A stretch of 64,000 bases of DNA from Mnemiopsis leidyi (lineage: Eukaryota; Ctenophora; Tentaculata; Lobata; Bolinopsidae): assembly GCA_000226015.1 (NCBI GenBank), contig JH154132.1:279053-343052 (forward strand), in the 5' to 3' direction. Within the stretch, counting starts at the first letter, position 1, and each line of letters opens with the position of its first letter. Shown in pieces: positions 37,701 to 47,892 of the stretch. The notes under the pieces are model-generated. The model did no database searches. It was not told where the DNA came from and saw only the letters and a list, made by a program, of their open reading frames with translations. The position numbers were made by a program, and so were the translations under genes.

Positions 37701-40700
37701 TAATTGGGGTAGGATAACACAGATACACAGTATCCTACACCGGATATATTGCCAGTTTCAATTAAAAAGTTTCTCCGTTAGATAAGTAGGACCTTGAGAA
37801 TTATATTAATCTGTTGTACAATGTACATGTATGTAATATCATTTCAAAACTAAACTGGAATCGATTGCTTCCCTGCTGACCTCCTTCACTGAACTTTAAC
37901 GTAGAAAGGCTCATTTACGTTAATGATTTAAGAATTTTACCTAATCAGTAAAAGTCAAATTAACATGAAAATATTAGACACAAGACTTATTCAATGATCA
38001 TGTGATTGATCAAACAAGAAATACCTCATCAAAACCTCTCTGTAAAGTTAAAATAAATCCTAATATCCTCCCAGATCCTGTTTAACGGAGCCTGGTACGC
38101 GAGTGTCATGTTACTGTGGGGTGCTGGACTGAGACTTGTCGGGCCAATACGAACAGTGCTTCTCTTTGATCATCACGAAACTATTGTCCTGGCGTGTATC
38201 TCATATCTTATAGCTGGTTAGTCGGGTGATTTATCTAGCTTACATGTGATTATGTGACAGTTGACAATTATCCGTTGCGTTTGTTTATAAAAGTCAATTT
38301 CAGCATGGCGTGATGATCTTCATCGCTCCTTGTCAAATCTCAAACCTATATGAAATATCGATAGAAGGGGCGTTAAGATCCTTCTGGGCCTATCCAACAA
38401 ATTGGAAACTAAATAAATACGATATCTCAGGTAACGATAAGAACAAGTCACGAGGATCTATGTTGTTTGTAGGGGGTCTGGTCATGTTGCTGTTCCTGGA
38501 CAACGACGCAGCGCTTGATCACCACGTGGAGTCTGGAGATGAGAGTTATGTCGTGCACGCCCTCTACGCCATGTTTGATCAGTTAGGTAAGTTGTGCAGT
38601 GTGCGCGCATTACTTGCTGCGACAAATATTGAACCCTGTTAAAGTAATTGGAGGGTGGGTTGAGTGTTAAGCCAGTGTAGTATGCGGTTTGTCTTGCGAT
38701 TATGCACGTGACCAAAAGAGGGCTCAGCAGTCAGCAGTAAGCAGATCCGGAATTCTCATGGAGATCCTCGGCACAGCTGCTTAAATAGGAAAAAGAAAAC
38801 AAGTATTGTAGGTAGCAATTACATGTCCGCCGATAACATGCCTACTTTACAAAGATAGCTACACTCAGTTTAAGTTCCTAACTCTACAATCTATATCCGA
38901 TTATTGATGGAATGCCGAGCTGGTGATTAGAACCAATAAGCAGGCAGCTCCCTAGGATATGTGTCACGTGACCAAATCACGTGAGGGTGTTTTATCTACT
39001 CACAAACTTACTTCGCAAACTGGGAAGCAGGGAGACGGAGCTTTGCAGCTATAACTATAACGAAACAGGGCAGTTGTACAATTCTAGCAGCTGCACAGGA
39101 ACATGTTCTAAGTTGCAACACTGGCCGTGCAAATCGTTGTTGGAAAAGTTAATCTACGAAGTTTAATCGAAGAATTAATGATCTGAATAAGATATGACCG
39201 CACTACAATGGATTGAGTAATTGGTCATATCTCACAGTAGAGCCCTTAAAGCGCCACATTCTCCTCTGAAGAAGAGGAAGATCTGCATCTGCTGAGCACA
39301 ATATTCGTTTCTGATAACCACTAGTAACTTTCTCTTCACTGACTATAATTTATCGCAGGAGTGCCGGATCACAAACACGGGGTTCTTGTTCTGATTCTAG
39401 CGCTGGTTTTGTCTGCTTTACAGCGAACTTATCAGAGGAAACTAGCTGTAGAAACAGGTAACAGACGATCATATTTTACACTACCTTTTTAATAAGCCTT
39501 TTTCAAACACACATACAAAGTGTACAAAATCATGTGATCAAAACGATGCCTACCGATTGAAAAACAGTCCGGTAAAGTTTTTCATGTGAAGAAATGAAAA
39601 ACGTACAAAAATCATCTCTAAAATCAGATTGCCAAGCCTGAATGTCCGTTCTTCACGGCTAAGTTGGAACAGCAATTATCTGACAATTAATATCCTGGCG
39701 GGGTAGTTTCGGCGAACAAAATAACGAGTTCTCGGGCAGTAAAAACGGTCGTACTCGGTACGCGATAATGTTACATGGCTGCCGGTACAGCTGGTTACGT
39801 ACGGTTTTAGTTAAATCGTCCTGGTTGGGAGCTGAACACGTGACCTGTTGTCATAATGAAATAAACAATTAACATAATCTGCACATTTTCGGTTTGCGTA
39901 CGGTCTGCTAGATGGTCGGACCGGCTAATGTTTAACAAAAGAATCGTTCATGTTTGAGTTACGAACGTACTGTGTGTTGATGAAACAATTGTTTGAGGTT
40001 GAAGTAAAAAATGATGTCATTGTCATGATAAATTACAAAACTAAGGAGCGTGATTAGGTATTTGTATGAACTAATGTGTTCTATTTAAATTAATTGGACA
40101 TAGAATTGACTATAAAAATACTGATTTTCACTGGACAGTATTTCTTGAATCTTGATATAAAACTTACTTTTTTGAAACTTGAAGACAGCTCTAGCTTGCC
40201 TTAATATTTCAGAATAATGTTGAAAAATATAGTTTTAGCCTAACATAACTACAGCTTATCATGTCTTTACCAAAACTAGCTATCCCTAGTAACTAACTCT
40301 AATCACCTCTAACTAGCTCTTACTAAATTTAACTTACATTAACGAACTCTGACTAACTTAAACTAACTAGATCACTTACTCTAATTAAATTTAACTACAT
40401 AACTCTAACTCTAACTAAAGATAACTAACACAAACTAACTCTAACTAACTTTAACTACTTTCCAGGTGGCAACAAGAAGCTGCATGCTCTGACTGTCCTA
40501 ATATCCGGCTGTCTACTCTTCCTCCCAACCCTCCTCCAACTTATAGCTGCCCCCAGTTCTGCTGGCACCTGGCTTTCATCTGTCCTCCCTTGGTCTATAC
40601 TAATCGCTATAGCTGTGGTAGGTAGCTTTCTTCTGTCCTCTCCTGGTCCATACTAATCGCTATAGCTGTGGTAGGTAGCTTTCTTCTGTCCTCCCTTGGT

Positions 40701-43143
40701 CTATACTAATCGCTATAGCTGTTGTAGGTAGCTTTCTTCAGTCCTCTCCTGGTCCATACTAATCGCTATAGCTGTGGTAGGTAGCTTTCTTCTATCCTCC
40801 CTTGGTCTATACTAATCGCTATAGCTGTGGTAGGGAGCTTTTTCTGTCCTCTCCTGGTCCATACTAATCGCTATAGCTGTGGTAGGTAACTTTCTTCTAT
40901 CCTCCCTTGGTCTATACTAATCGCTATAGCTGTGGTAGGTAGCTTTATTCTGTCCTCCCTTGGTCCATACTAATCGCTATAGCTGTGGTAGGTAGCTTTC
41001 TTCAGTCCTCTCCTGGTCCATACTAATCGCTATATCTGTGGTAGGTAGCTTTTTTCTGTCCTCCCTTGGTCCATACTAATCGCTATAGCTGTGGTAGGTA
41101 GCTTTCTTCTGTCCTCCCTTGGTCTATACTAATCGCTATAGCTGTGGTAGGTAGCTTTCTTCTATCCTCCCTTGGTCCATACTAATCGCTATATCTGTAG
41201 TAGGTAGCTTTATTCTGTCCTCCCTTGGTCCATACTAATCGCTATAGCTGTGGTTGGTAGCTTTCTTCTGTCCTCCCTGCTTAATTACTTTCCAATTACT
41301 GCTGAACTTGAATAAAACTTCAATCCAGGTAGCAAACAACGTGATAGACGGACTGACTATCAGCAAGCTGGACACGAACAGAGTTGTAAAATACAGCACT
41401 ATCATCTCCTTCGTCGTAACGCTCGTCTTAGGTTTGTCAAAAATTTTAGTTCTAGATGTACAATTTTTTCGGATACCTTACAGGATTCCTTCTTGTATAA
41501 TTTGAATTTTGTTACACCTGTGTCCTGTACCATGTTATACTGAAGGGGCTACTGGAAGATTCTTGATCTTTTAACGGAGATCCTTCTCATTTAAACCTTG
41601 TTAGCTTGTTGTAGAGATCGACAATAGGACAATCAACATGTATTTCCTCAGGATATTTCTGGCACGGTCCGCTGATCCAAGTAGACGGGCAAGTGAGCGA
41701 CACTTCCCACCACCACATATCAGGAGGAGTTCTCATCGCCACTGTCCTCCTCACCCTCTCCACCATACGTCTCTCCAAACCGTCCGGACTGAACAGCGGT
41801 ACTTTTATCGGGTACGCCGAATCTGGGTTACCCATGTACACCTTCGACAGGAAGATGGACACCTCTAAAGTTCTACCGTTTGTCAAGTCCACCCTTCAGC
41901 AGATAATGAGCAGCAGTGATTCTAGGCAGATATTTTATTTCCTTTGTATAAACCTATTTTTCTGTGGGGTAGAGCTGCTCTATGGCATTTGGACTAACTC
42001 ACTGGGTCTCATATCGGACGGTTTCCACATGCTGTTTGACTGCGCAGCGCTTCTCGTGGGACTCCTCGCCGCGCTGATGCAGAAGTGGCCGAAGACACGA
42101 GTGTACTCCTACGGTTTCGCACGTGTAGACATGCTGTCGGGTTACGTTAACGGACTGCTGCTGTGTGTCGTTGCTTTCTTTGTCTTCAGCGAGGCGGTGG
42201 AGCGGTTGATAGATCCCCCCGAGGTCAGTACAGATAGACTCTTCATAGTTTCAGTTGCTGGTCTTGCTGTGAACCTTATCGGAATATTCGCCTTTAGCCA
42301 CGCGCATACTCACGGTGGTGCGCCCTGTACCGGACACGATGCTCCCCCTAAGAAAAGTGGCGGACATGATCATGGTCACGGTCACAGTCACGATAGTGGT
42401 CACGGACACAGTAATGATCATGGACACGGCCATAGCCACGATAGTGGTCATGGACATAGTCACGGACACAGTCACGACCACGGAGACGAAAAATGTGTTG
42501 ACAACCACACCGCACACGGTCATAGTCACGACCACGGTCACGGACACAGTCACGAAGGTAACAACAGTCACAGTCACACAGTCATGGAGGTGGGAGAGCA
42601 GACAACAGGAACCTTCAGGGAGTATTCCTGCACATAATGGCAGACACGCTAGGAAGTGTAGGAGTTATTCTGTCCTCCCTCTTTATCGAGTATTTCGGCT
42701 GGTACCGATCCGACCCTATCTGCTCCATGGTCATTGCTGTCCTCATCTTTCTCTCTGTCATTCCTCTTCTCAAAGACTCCATCCTGGTGTTACTGCAGCG
42801 CGTCCCTCAAGAAAAAGAAGGAAGTTTCTTTGACGCCCTGGACGAGATTGGTAAGATAGAGAATGTAATGAATGTGTATGATCCACACCTCTGGCAATAC
42901 TCTAGCACAGTGCTGGTCGCTACAGTCAGAGTTTACGTCAATGCACGCGCGAACGAGCAGCGAATCATCTCTCAATCCAAAGACATACTGTTAGAGCACG
43001 GGTTTAGCGAGTGTAGTGTTCAAGTTGACAAGGAACTGTTCAGAAAAGCAATCAGGTCGTACGGTCCATCCTTATTGGATTCGGCTGAGAAATACAACTT
43101 AGGTTGTTATACTAGGAACGATAACATCCTTAGGATAAACTAA
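34777..43143 (+). CDS. SLC30A5: ZnT5/SLC30A5-like zinc transporter, eight exons
   Basis: Exons: 34777-34932, 35052-35150, 38075-38216, 38431-38586, 39359-39457, 40466-40617, 41329-41431, 41652-43143; about 798 residues once a 2-nt frame break is discounted (human ZnT5: 765). Exons 1-7 form the long multi-spanning N-terminal half found in ZnT5 (GPIRTVLLFDHH, LLFLDNDAALDHH, GVPDHKHGVL, GGNKKLHAL). Exon 8 holds the cation-diffusion-facilitator core: DSRQIFYFLC, NSLGLISDGFHMLFDC (zinc ligands H and D of TM2), a long histidine-rich cytosolic loop of GHSHDHGH repeats, LHIMADTLGS (ligands of TM5) and a cytoplasmic tail. ZnT5 pairs with ZnT6 to load zinc into early secretory-pathway enzymes. At 42575-42580 the frame shifts: one extra CA in a CACACA run separates the His-rich loop from GGGRADNRNLQGVFLHIMAD. 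Splice phases agree throughout. Confidence 0.95.
35548..36017. mobile_element. 470-bp non-autonomous DNA transposon with 8-bp target duplication
   Basis: Terminal inverted repeats of about 75 bp start GGTCGTATGAAAGAATACCG. The interior is built of short GGGACCCTAA/GTCCCATTAGG repeats on both arms. TAAGAATG flanks both sides exactly (35540-35547 and 36018-36025). An 8-bp duplication points to the hAT or P superfamily. A 10-N gap (35673-35682) interrupts the left arm. It lies in intron 2 of the zinc transporter. Confidence 0.9.
35673..35682. other. Assembly gap (10 N)
   Basis: A fixed-length N run inside the inverted-repeat element of ZnT5-like intron 2. The real size is unknown. The other 10-N run is at 19884-19893. 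Confidence 0.99.
40270..40460. repeat. CTAACT-rich tract upstream of ZnT5-like exon 6
   Basis: About ten exact CTAAC words and many near copies fill the last 190 bp of intron 5, ending in ttaactactttccag before exon 6. CTAAC is also the animal branch-point consensus, so the tract offers many possible branch points. It resembles a degenerate six-base satellite. Confidence 0.8.
40618..41291 (+). repeat. 53-bp minisatellite copying the exon 6 end and its 5' splice site
   Basis: Twelve full copies and one partial copy of a 53-bp unit (GTAGGTAGCTTTCTTCTGTC, then CTCCCTTGGTCTATACTAAT, then CGCTATAGCTGTG) begin exactly at the exon 6 donor. The last about 47 bases of exon 6 are themselves the first, partial unit. 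Nearly every unit therefore ends GCTGTG|gtaggt, the same exon-intron junction. Two variant types (CTCCCTTGGTCTA and CTCTCCTGGTCCA) alternate in the first part. One unit is 52 bp. Confidence 0.97.
41488..41572 (-). mobile_element. SINE tail fragment
   Basis: The segment 'ttttgttacacctgt…ttatactgaaggggctactggaagattcttga' matches the tail of the tRNA-SINEs at 29710-29910. It lies in intron 7 of the zinc transporter, about 80 bp before exon 8. Confidence 0.6.
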
Positions 43144-45414
43144 ATTGGAGCTAAATTTAATGTTGTAGCTAAAATTATTTGAGTCTAAATGGACGTTTCT
43201 CTTTATTTTTAATATTGTTGAAAGGTACGAATTTTGTTTTATTTATGATGATAACCCGAGGTCATTAAGCTTGTTCTTTTTGTAGGCCAGCCTTGATTTT
43301 TATGTGGGAATGCATTTCGATTATTACGGATGCACTTTGTTTAATTGTACCATTCTTGAATGGCTGAGTTTTTGTCATTCAACACGGCATGTTAAAATTT
43401 AAAAACAATCATCAGTGATTTTACAGCGTACTGGCAAGGGAAACTATTTGATGAATTCATATTTAATTTGCGGAATCAGTTTATTTTATCAATTTTGTAG
43501 AAAATTGTATTGTGTAGACTGTAGAAATTGGAGATTTAATTTTGGGCGAAGTCGTGTTCTGTTCGGTAAAAAATTGTTCCAAACTTTCACCCTTATTACC
43601 TTAAGTTTGGGCATTTCGAAGCTCAATATGTTTGTCAACATGGAAAACAACTAAGACTATTAAGCTTTAGATTGCGGTGAAAGTTTGGCCAATATATCAT
43701 TATCGAACAACTTCGAGGAATTGTTTGTATCTAATGAATTTCATATGTAAAATCACACCAGCAATTTGATTTGATATGTTTAATTCAAATAGTGTTCCCA
43801 TTTTTATGAGTGAATCTTGTACGCCGGATCAAAACGCCAAAACGGCTAAATTTTCGCAATATGTCTCTAAGTCGGTCACACCGTACGATTGTCGATGTTG
43901 TGGCGCGCCGAAAGAAAATTACGGTGAATTCCGCTACGCACGCGTGTTTTTACCGGAATTTTCGTAGATTAAACATAACTTGCGTGGCATATATTAAACG
44001 CTAGATCTTCTATGTGGCATCAACACTGCGGTCTTTACAAGGCTCACTGCTCAGCAGTTGAGTTGAGCGTTTAAGTTCAGTGCAGATGTTAACGTGAGAA
44101 CAGACGTTGTTAAGGGCTCTAGTTAAGTATTCTTTATCTACTATGGAGTATGGCGGACGCGGTTATCTGGCACATCGAGCTGTCTGCTGTTTTATTCCCA
44201 AATAGACCCTGTTTTTACTGCTTAGAAATCGAAGAGATCCGATACTTCAGTCATGTCCCATTTCTAGTAAACTCTACAGTACGCAAACATATGTTGCTGC
44301 AACAATTTTTTATAGCATGTCCTTGTTGGTGATATGAGCGAGCATAGTATGTAGAGTTAAGGTGCTATCTAGAAGAAAAAACTTTCAGCTAACTCAGAAC
44401 GATGCACCTCAATGCTTAAACCCCAGCTTGTATGTAGTTATGTTTATATACTGCTGACCGGCCGAACCCTGTGATTAATGGTCGTGTGTGGAATCTGTTG
44501 AATACGGGCCTGTAGTACGATTTCCCGTTCTAATTCCGGCTTTATGGTGGTCCAACAAGTACGTATTCACTGAATGCCCTGTGTATGATAACGATAATAA
44601 AGGATCTACATGTATTCGACAACAAGGTGTAAACTAGCTTGCATCTTCTCTTCTTGTACAATCTAATACTGAGATGTTCATTATCTTATTACTCTGCGAA
44701 CACTGATCTATGAACTGCTCATTTCACACGTTACAATTAATGCACGATGACAGTGCACGTGCACATCGACAGACTTCCGATTGACTACTCAACTATCACT
44801 CTAAACCGTGAGAATAGCACTTGAGATTGTTGTCAATCTTTTGTAATACAGTGCCGAATACTCAGCTGCAAATACGGCCGCTCGCAAGCCATTCATCCAC
44901 AAATCGGAATTTAACAATGCTTGTCAGCTTTATTGAATGCTCGACCACGATCATTATATACACCTTTTTACAACAAAGAAGCTTTCGCGTGCATGATACA
45001 TACGCGAGATTTATACACGTTTTACTGTTATTAGGAAACCTTGACACCATCACTCATTCACATAGCTTTAGCTTGTTTAGATTCGGCCGCCATATTGTTA
45101 TTGTCGTACAAATACTTTTGACATGTGAGGACAAGCTCGGGTCGAATATCATGTCACGTAAGGCAGGTTTGTGACATTTCATGAATCATGCTCTTGGCTG
45201 CTAGTCGTCCTAATTCTGGATATAGTGTGTGGACTGTGGTTTGATTCATTCTGATTGGTTCATCTTACCACAGATGCTTTATTTTTGAACCACTGTATAA
45301 TTGATAGTTTCAAGTTCGTGATGTTCGTTCAACTCACCGAACTGCTTTAAAAAAGACAATCAGCTCAAAATTGATCGTATTTACAAACAACATGACAGTC
45401 AGCTGTCAGTCTTA
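43144..45414. other. Intergenic; 3' flank of ZnT5-like gene
   Basis: The first few hundred bases are probably 3'UTR. I see no exon chain, RNA gene or clear repeat. Several short plus-strand open frames (43415-43654, 43776-44004, 44821-45174) have no family resemblance and no supporting splice signals. Confidence 0.5.
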
Positions 45415-45450
45415 ATGTCAGTCTTAATGTCAGTCTTAATGTCAGTCTTA
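45405..45450. repeat. 12-bp tandem repeat (GTCAGTCTTAAT)
   Basis: Nearly four perfect copies. In the plus frame that leads into the unrecognised gene they encode repeated Met-Ser-Val-Leu. Confidence 0.9.
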
Positions 45451-47892
45451 ATTCCGTCCGTACCAGGAACGTGCGAGTATTCCGGGAGTGTTAAAGACTG
45501 CTACAACCGTCTAGAGAAACGTCCCCAACCATACGTCACTTACAACGACAATCTCAAGTGCCCTGAGCTCTCGCCCTGGCTACAGAAGGTACAGTAAATT
45601 CACGTTTGTGTGCCCGCACTGAGCCAGCGCTGCACAATAACAATTTGACATATTATCAACAACAAGCTGTCTGGATATTAGATAACTGTAAGATCTTATT
45701 TGGTTATTACAAGTCCATGATACAGGTAAATGAGCTCAGTTAGGCGATCTTAATAACCTTTGTGATGCCTTGTTATAATATGCTCCATACAAATCTGTTA
45801 CCCTACCAATCGGCCTATCCTAGGTCAACTTGTTAAAGAAGGCTGCTGCGAGGCGACCCGTTCCGGTCAACAACATGCCGAAGAATTATTATCTACTAAA
45901 AAAGAACAGATATATCAACAAATACAAGTATTGCCAGCCTCTAACACCCCACTTTCGCTACTATGACGAGGTAAGAACGAATCTTTAACTTTAAGTTGCC
46001 CATCTCCGTGTTCAACTTTGATTTCCATTTCATCTCCAGTGCTGAAATAATGAACCTCAGAATTCTTGGGGAAGAATCGGACTCGAAAATTTTTCCATCA
46101 TGTGATAGAGTTTCGAGAAATTGATTGGTCATTTCTGGTTTCTCATTGATCAACCGCAGTCAAATTATAGGGAGATTTCCGACTCCTATCCCCTACTCCA
46201 AAATTCTGACGTCCAAAATTTTGGGAAAAAACATTGAAATTGAAAATATGGGGAACAAGTAAAACGTGCAATTGCGGCGTCGTTCTCCGGGAAAAAGTTT
46301 CCCATGCTTTTCATTTCTCTTATTTCCTCATACGATTACACATATCAGTAAGGTGAATAATGATTAAGGTTGAATGATATTAATTATAAACCACCTCACA
46401 GACTGAGTGCTACATAGAAGAGTACAGGCTCTACAAAGCACCCGCGTCGTTAAACTGCAGGCTGGACCTAGAGCGGGAGTACAACTACCTTACCGCTGTT
46501 TCCATAGAGACACTCTCCAGTGGCAGCAACAACAGTTCCTCTCCAAAACCCAAGAACAACAAGGTTTGTTCGGAGTAAAATCTCACAAACATTAATGAGG
46601 ATCTCTTATACTCCTACACATGCTTTGTTCTTGTTCTTTCTAAGAACAATAACTTTGTGACTGTTTAATAAGGCTCTGCATAATTAACAATACACTGACG
46701 ACTACTGAAAGTAACTGAGATGTCCTCGTTGCAAGACATGTACAAGACAGACCGCAGGGATTTTATAGAATGTTGTAACGCAAACAACAGATGTGTTTGT
46801 GTTCCGGAAAACCACCGGCAATCCTGAACCAGTACAGTTCATAATAGCATTGATCATTACAAAAATAATGATATTGCATTGATCATTACAAAAACAAATT
46901 ACAACATGTCTCATATTTGCCCGTAAATCTATACCTTCAGAATAAAATCTGTATCGACAGCAGTTTGTCGAATGTTCTCTAAACAGTTTGGAGCTTTTAG
47001 ATCATATTCCCAACACATGGTTTATAACTACATATAAGTAGATGTAGGTTCACAAAGTGTTTTGATTCTCCATGCTCCTGATTAGTTACACAGTTTGTTT
47101 ACGTAGGTTTGTCCTATATTTAGCCTTTTGCTTTAACCAAAAGTCAACAGTATAACATTTCTCCTCATCACTGCATCTAACGATTAGTTTCTGAGTCTGT
47201 CAGGCTCTCTATGAAACTGATCCAAGGATCAATTGTAACCAACACCAATTACGACAACCAAATCAACCCTGTCAATTAAGAGTTCTATTTCAATCAGTGT
47301 CCTAGTTTCCACTATAATAAGTGTAAACACAAACTAAGGACCTGTTACTGTGGCCTGTAACTAAAGTCAGTCAGAGTCAGACTAGCAAGAGTAATATATA
47401 ACTTTAAAACCTGCCAGCCGACCGATTAGAAGTTTTGTTTTGGAGGAAAGAAAAATATGTGTTTACTTGTTATAGTGATCATTCATGCTGAAAATTGAAT
47501 TTTTTGTTTTAAGTGCAAGCGTCAAAGGGAAATGTTGATATATGCTTTTGGTGTGAAATTATCGTGGAGCAAAAGTTGTATATAAGTTGACATTATAACT
47601 AAAGGCACTTAAAAATGAACCAGCAATCCAAGACCAACTGCAATAGAGAAAGGTATTTTAGGGGGAGGGTCACAAATTTTTCGGATCATGTGACAGCGAC
47701 TGACAAATGAAAAGTTGGATATGACCAATCATTGTCGAGCAACGCTATGACATAGTACAAAGGGTTCGGGCACCTAGTTCCCCGGAAAAACGGTTCTCTA
47801 CAGACTACAGTTTGGTTTACAATGACGATCAGTGTGAACACAAGAACAAACTTCTGGTACAGCGTCTCGCTGTCCTCTTACGTATTGGATAA
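45415..47892 (+). CDS. Unrecognised gene, three or four exons
   Basis: Three phase-0 exons with good splice signals: 45415-45588 (donor gtacag), 45824-45970 (tcctag acceptor, gtaaga donor) and 46402-46563 (cacag acceptor, gtttgt donor). They read GTCEYSGSVKDCYNRLEKRP…ELSPWLQK, then VNLLKKAAARRPVPVNNMPK…QPLTPHFRYYDE, then TECYIEEYRLYKAPASLNC…, rich in Tyr, Lys and Cys. A possible last exon (47740-47892; QRYDIVQRVRAPSSPEKR…, stop TAA) joins in phase 0, but its acceptor lies within a family-C MITE. The ATG chosen falls in a 12-bp repeat encoding MSVL three times. A ccag acceptor just before GTCEYSG suggests instead that the true first exon lies upstream. I do not recognise the family. With no signal peptide or membrane span visible, nothing points to a location in the cell. 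Confidence 0.55.
46055..46215. mobile_element. MITE (family B), second copy
   Basis: Inverted ends (GAATTCTTGGGGAAGAATCGG at the left against CGACTCCTATCCCCTACTCC…TTCTGACGTCC at the right) match 15249-15395, including the TCATGTGAT centre word. It lies in the intron between exons 2 and 3 of the unrecognised gene. Confidence 0.6.
47638..47765. mobile_element. MITE (family C)
   Basis: It begins AATAGAGAAAGGTATTTTAG, followed by GGGTCACAAATTTTT, TGTGACAGCGA and CGAGCAACGCTATGAC, matching 61300-61445 in order. The right terminal repeat is missing or has diverged into the putative last exon of the unrecognised gene. Confidence 0.65.

Noticed and set aside
40270-40460. Interstitial telomere tract
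   Set aside because: The CTAACT words are degenerate and not TTAGGG/CCCTAA, so an old satellite or branch-point-like tract is more likely.
42585-42613. 29-bp micro-intron that would restore the zinc transporter frame
   Set aside because: It would remove a segment (GGG…NLQ) that resembles the conserved sequence before GVFLH in ZnT5 proteins, and 29 bp is below usual intron size. A CA indel is simpler.
42251-42833. Overlapping frames of Val/Thr repeats across the His-rich loop
   Set aside because: They are shadow frames of the GGTCACGGACACAGTCAC DNA repeat encoding the histidine loop of the zinc transporter.
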